Origin: a virus
DNA length: 44,687 nt
Strand: one strand, 5' to 3'
IMG/VR virus record: IMGVR_UViG_3300037560_000145
Span: 1 to 44,687 of that record
Position 1 is the stretch's first letter. The number at the start of each line of letters is the position of its first letter. Made by a program: the position numbers and the translations under genes. Below the pieces are notes generated by a model, which saw only the letters and a program-made list of their open reading frames with translations, was not told the DNA's origin and did not search any database. Below, piece by piece: positions 44,548 to 44,687 of the stretch.

Positions 44548-44687
44548 GCACAGATGACGAAATACACAAGCTGTCGTCTGCAATTAAAGATGCCGGGCAC
44601 GGCGACATAGCTGATATGGTTCACAAGTTACACGTTAAGCGAGAAAGAAGAAATGATATGGTTCTTCGCGCATTAAGGGATATACAG
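44523..44687 (+). CDS. Start of the junction-crossing membrane-anchored protein
   Basis: GTG 44523 starts one base after the stop of the 43920 gene. The frame begins VVDEDEKISTDDEIHKLSSA and continues across the join into 1-358 (see the first entry). The upstream region overlaps the end of the nested frame, so coupled translation with it is likely. Confidence 0.8.
   Translation, partial: MVDEDEKISTDDEIHKLSSAIKDAGHGDIADMVHKLHVKRERRNDMVLRALRDIQ
44561..44687. repeat. Terminal direct repeat, right copy
   Basis: Identical over all 127 bases to 1-127, with the reading frame of the junction gene continuing across it. See the left copy for the interpretation as an assembly overlap of a circular molecule. 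Confidence 0.95.

Noticed and set aside
1-44687. Integrase, excisionase, CI-type repressor or attachment site.
   Set aside because: None found on either strand; a temperate lifestyle is not supported by this window, though a distant integrase could be missed.
1-44687. CRISPR array, retron, diversity-generating retroelement, insertion sequence.
   Set aside because: No regularly spaced repeats, no reverse transcriptase motif and no transposase seen.

Overview
The window is a complete genome of a tailed (siphovirus-type) double-stranded DNA phage. The first 127 bases (1-127) are repeated exactly as the last 127 (44561-44687), so the molecule closes into a circle of 44,560 bp and one gene runs across the join. 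A repeat of exactly 127 bases matches a common maximum assembly k-mer, so it most likely shows that a circular contig closed, not a physical phage terminus. Base composition is moderate (mid-40s % GC by eye), genes are densely packed with many ATGA/TAATG overlaps, and Shine-Dalgarno sites are clear. Lipoproteins, Sec signals and a T7-type amidase point to a Gram-negative host, probably a gammaproteobacterium; I cannot name the genus. No integrase, CI-type repressor, tRNA, CRISPR array or DNA polymerase was seen, so the phage is probably lytic (or non-integrating) and relies on the host replisome.

Left arm, minus strand, about 11760 down to 587. It reads leftward from a divergent promoter pair at 11797-11844: small zinc-ribbon proteins, a peptide deformylase, a recombination block (ERF single-strand annealing protein, an inserted HNH endonuclease, YqaJ/lambda-type exonuclease, SMC/RecF-like ATPase), a terminator, NinB-like and DUF1364 genes, a 426-bp non-coding gap holding a candidate small-RNA unit on the opposite strand, then Lar/DUF551, YopX, a secreted fibronectin-III protein, a DNA methyltransferase, a DUF7220 membrane protein, DUF3310, thymidylate synthase and two tiny membrane proteins.

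Early right arm, plus strand, 11872 to 20133. It starts with a small Cro-like DNA-binding protein, then a RuvC-type resolvase, about ten small unknown proteins, a DUF3850 gene, a terminator and hairpin cluster (15237-15299), a replication initiator-like protein with a DnaB-like helicase, a NinX-like gene, a gene broken by one in-frame stop (18130-18537), and a promoter-led set of small genes. It closes with a secreted protein that has its own promoter and terminator.

Late region, plus strand, 20270 to the end and across the join: a receptor-binding-type protein, small and large terminase, a run of small genes including a proteasome-like Ntn hydrolase, MuF-like head protein, DUF4055 portal, scaffold, P22-type major capsid protein followed by a terminator, head-tail connectors, tail tube, a leftward lipoprotein 'moron', tail assembly chaperones with a probable -1 frameshift, a 1232-residue tape measure, two tip/adhesin proteins, then a lysis and envelope cassette (secreted and lipoprotein genes, class-3 lipase, membrane coiled-coil protein, amidase, several holin-like membrane proteins). 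The left-arm recombination genes and the right-arm initiator and helicase would replicate and process DNA with the host polymerase; the late genes build the particle and open the cell.
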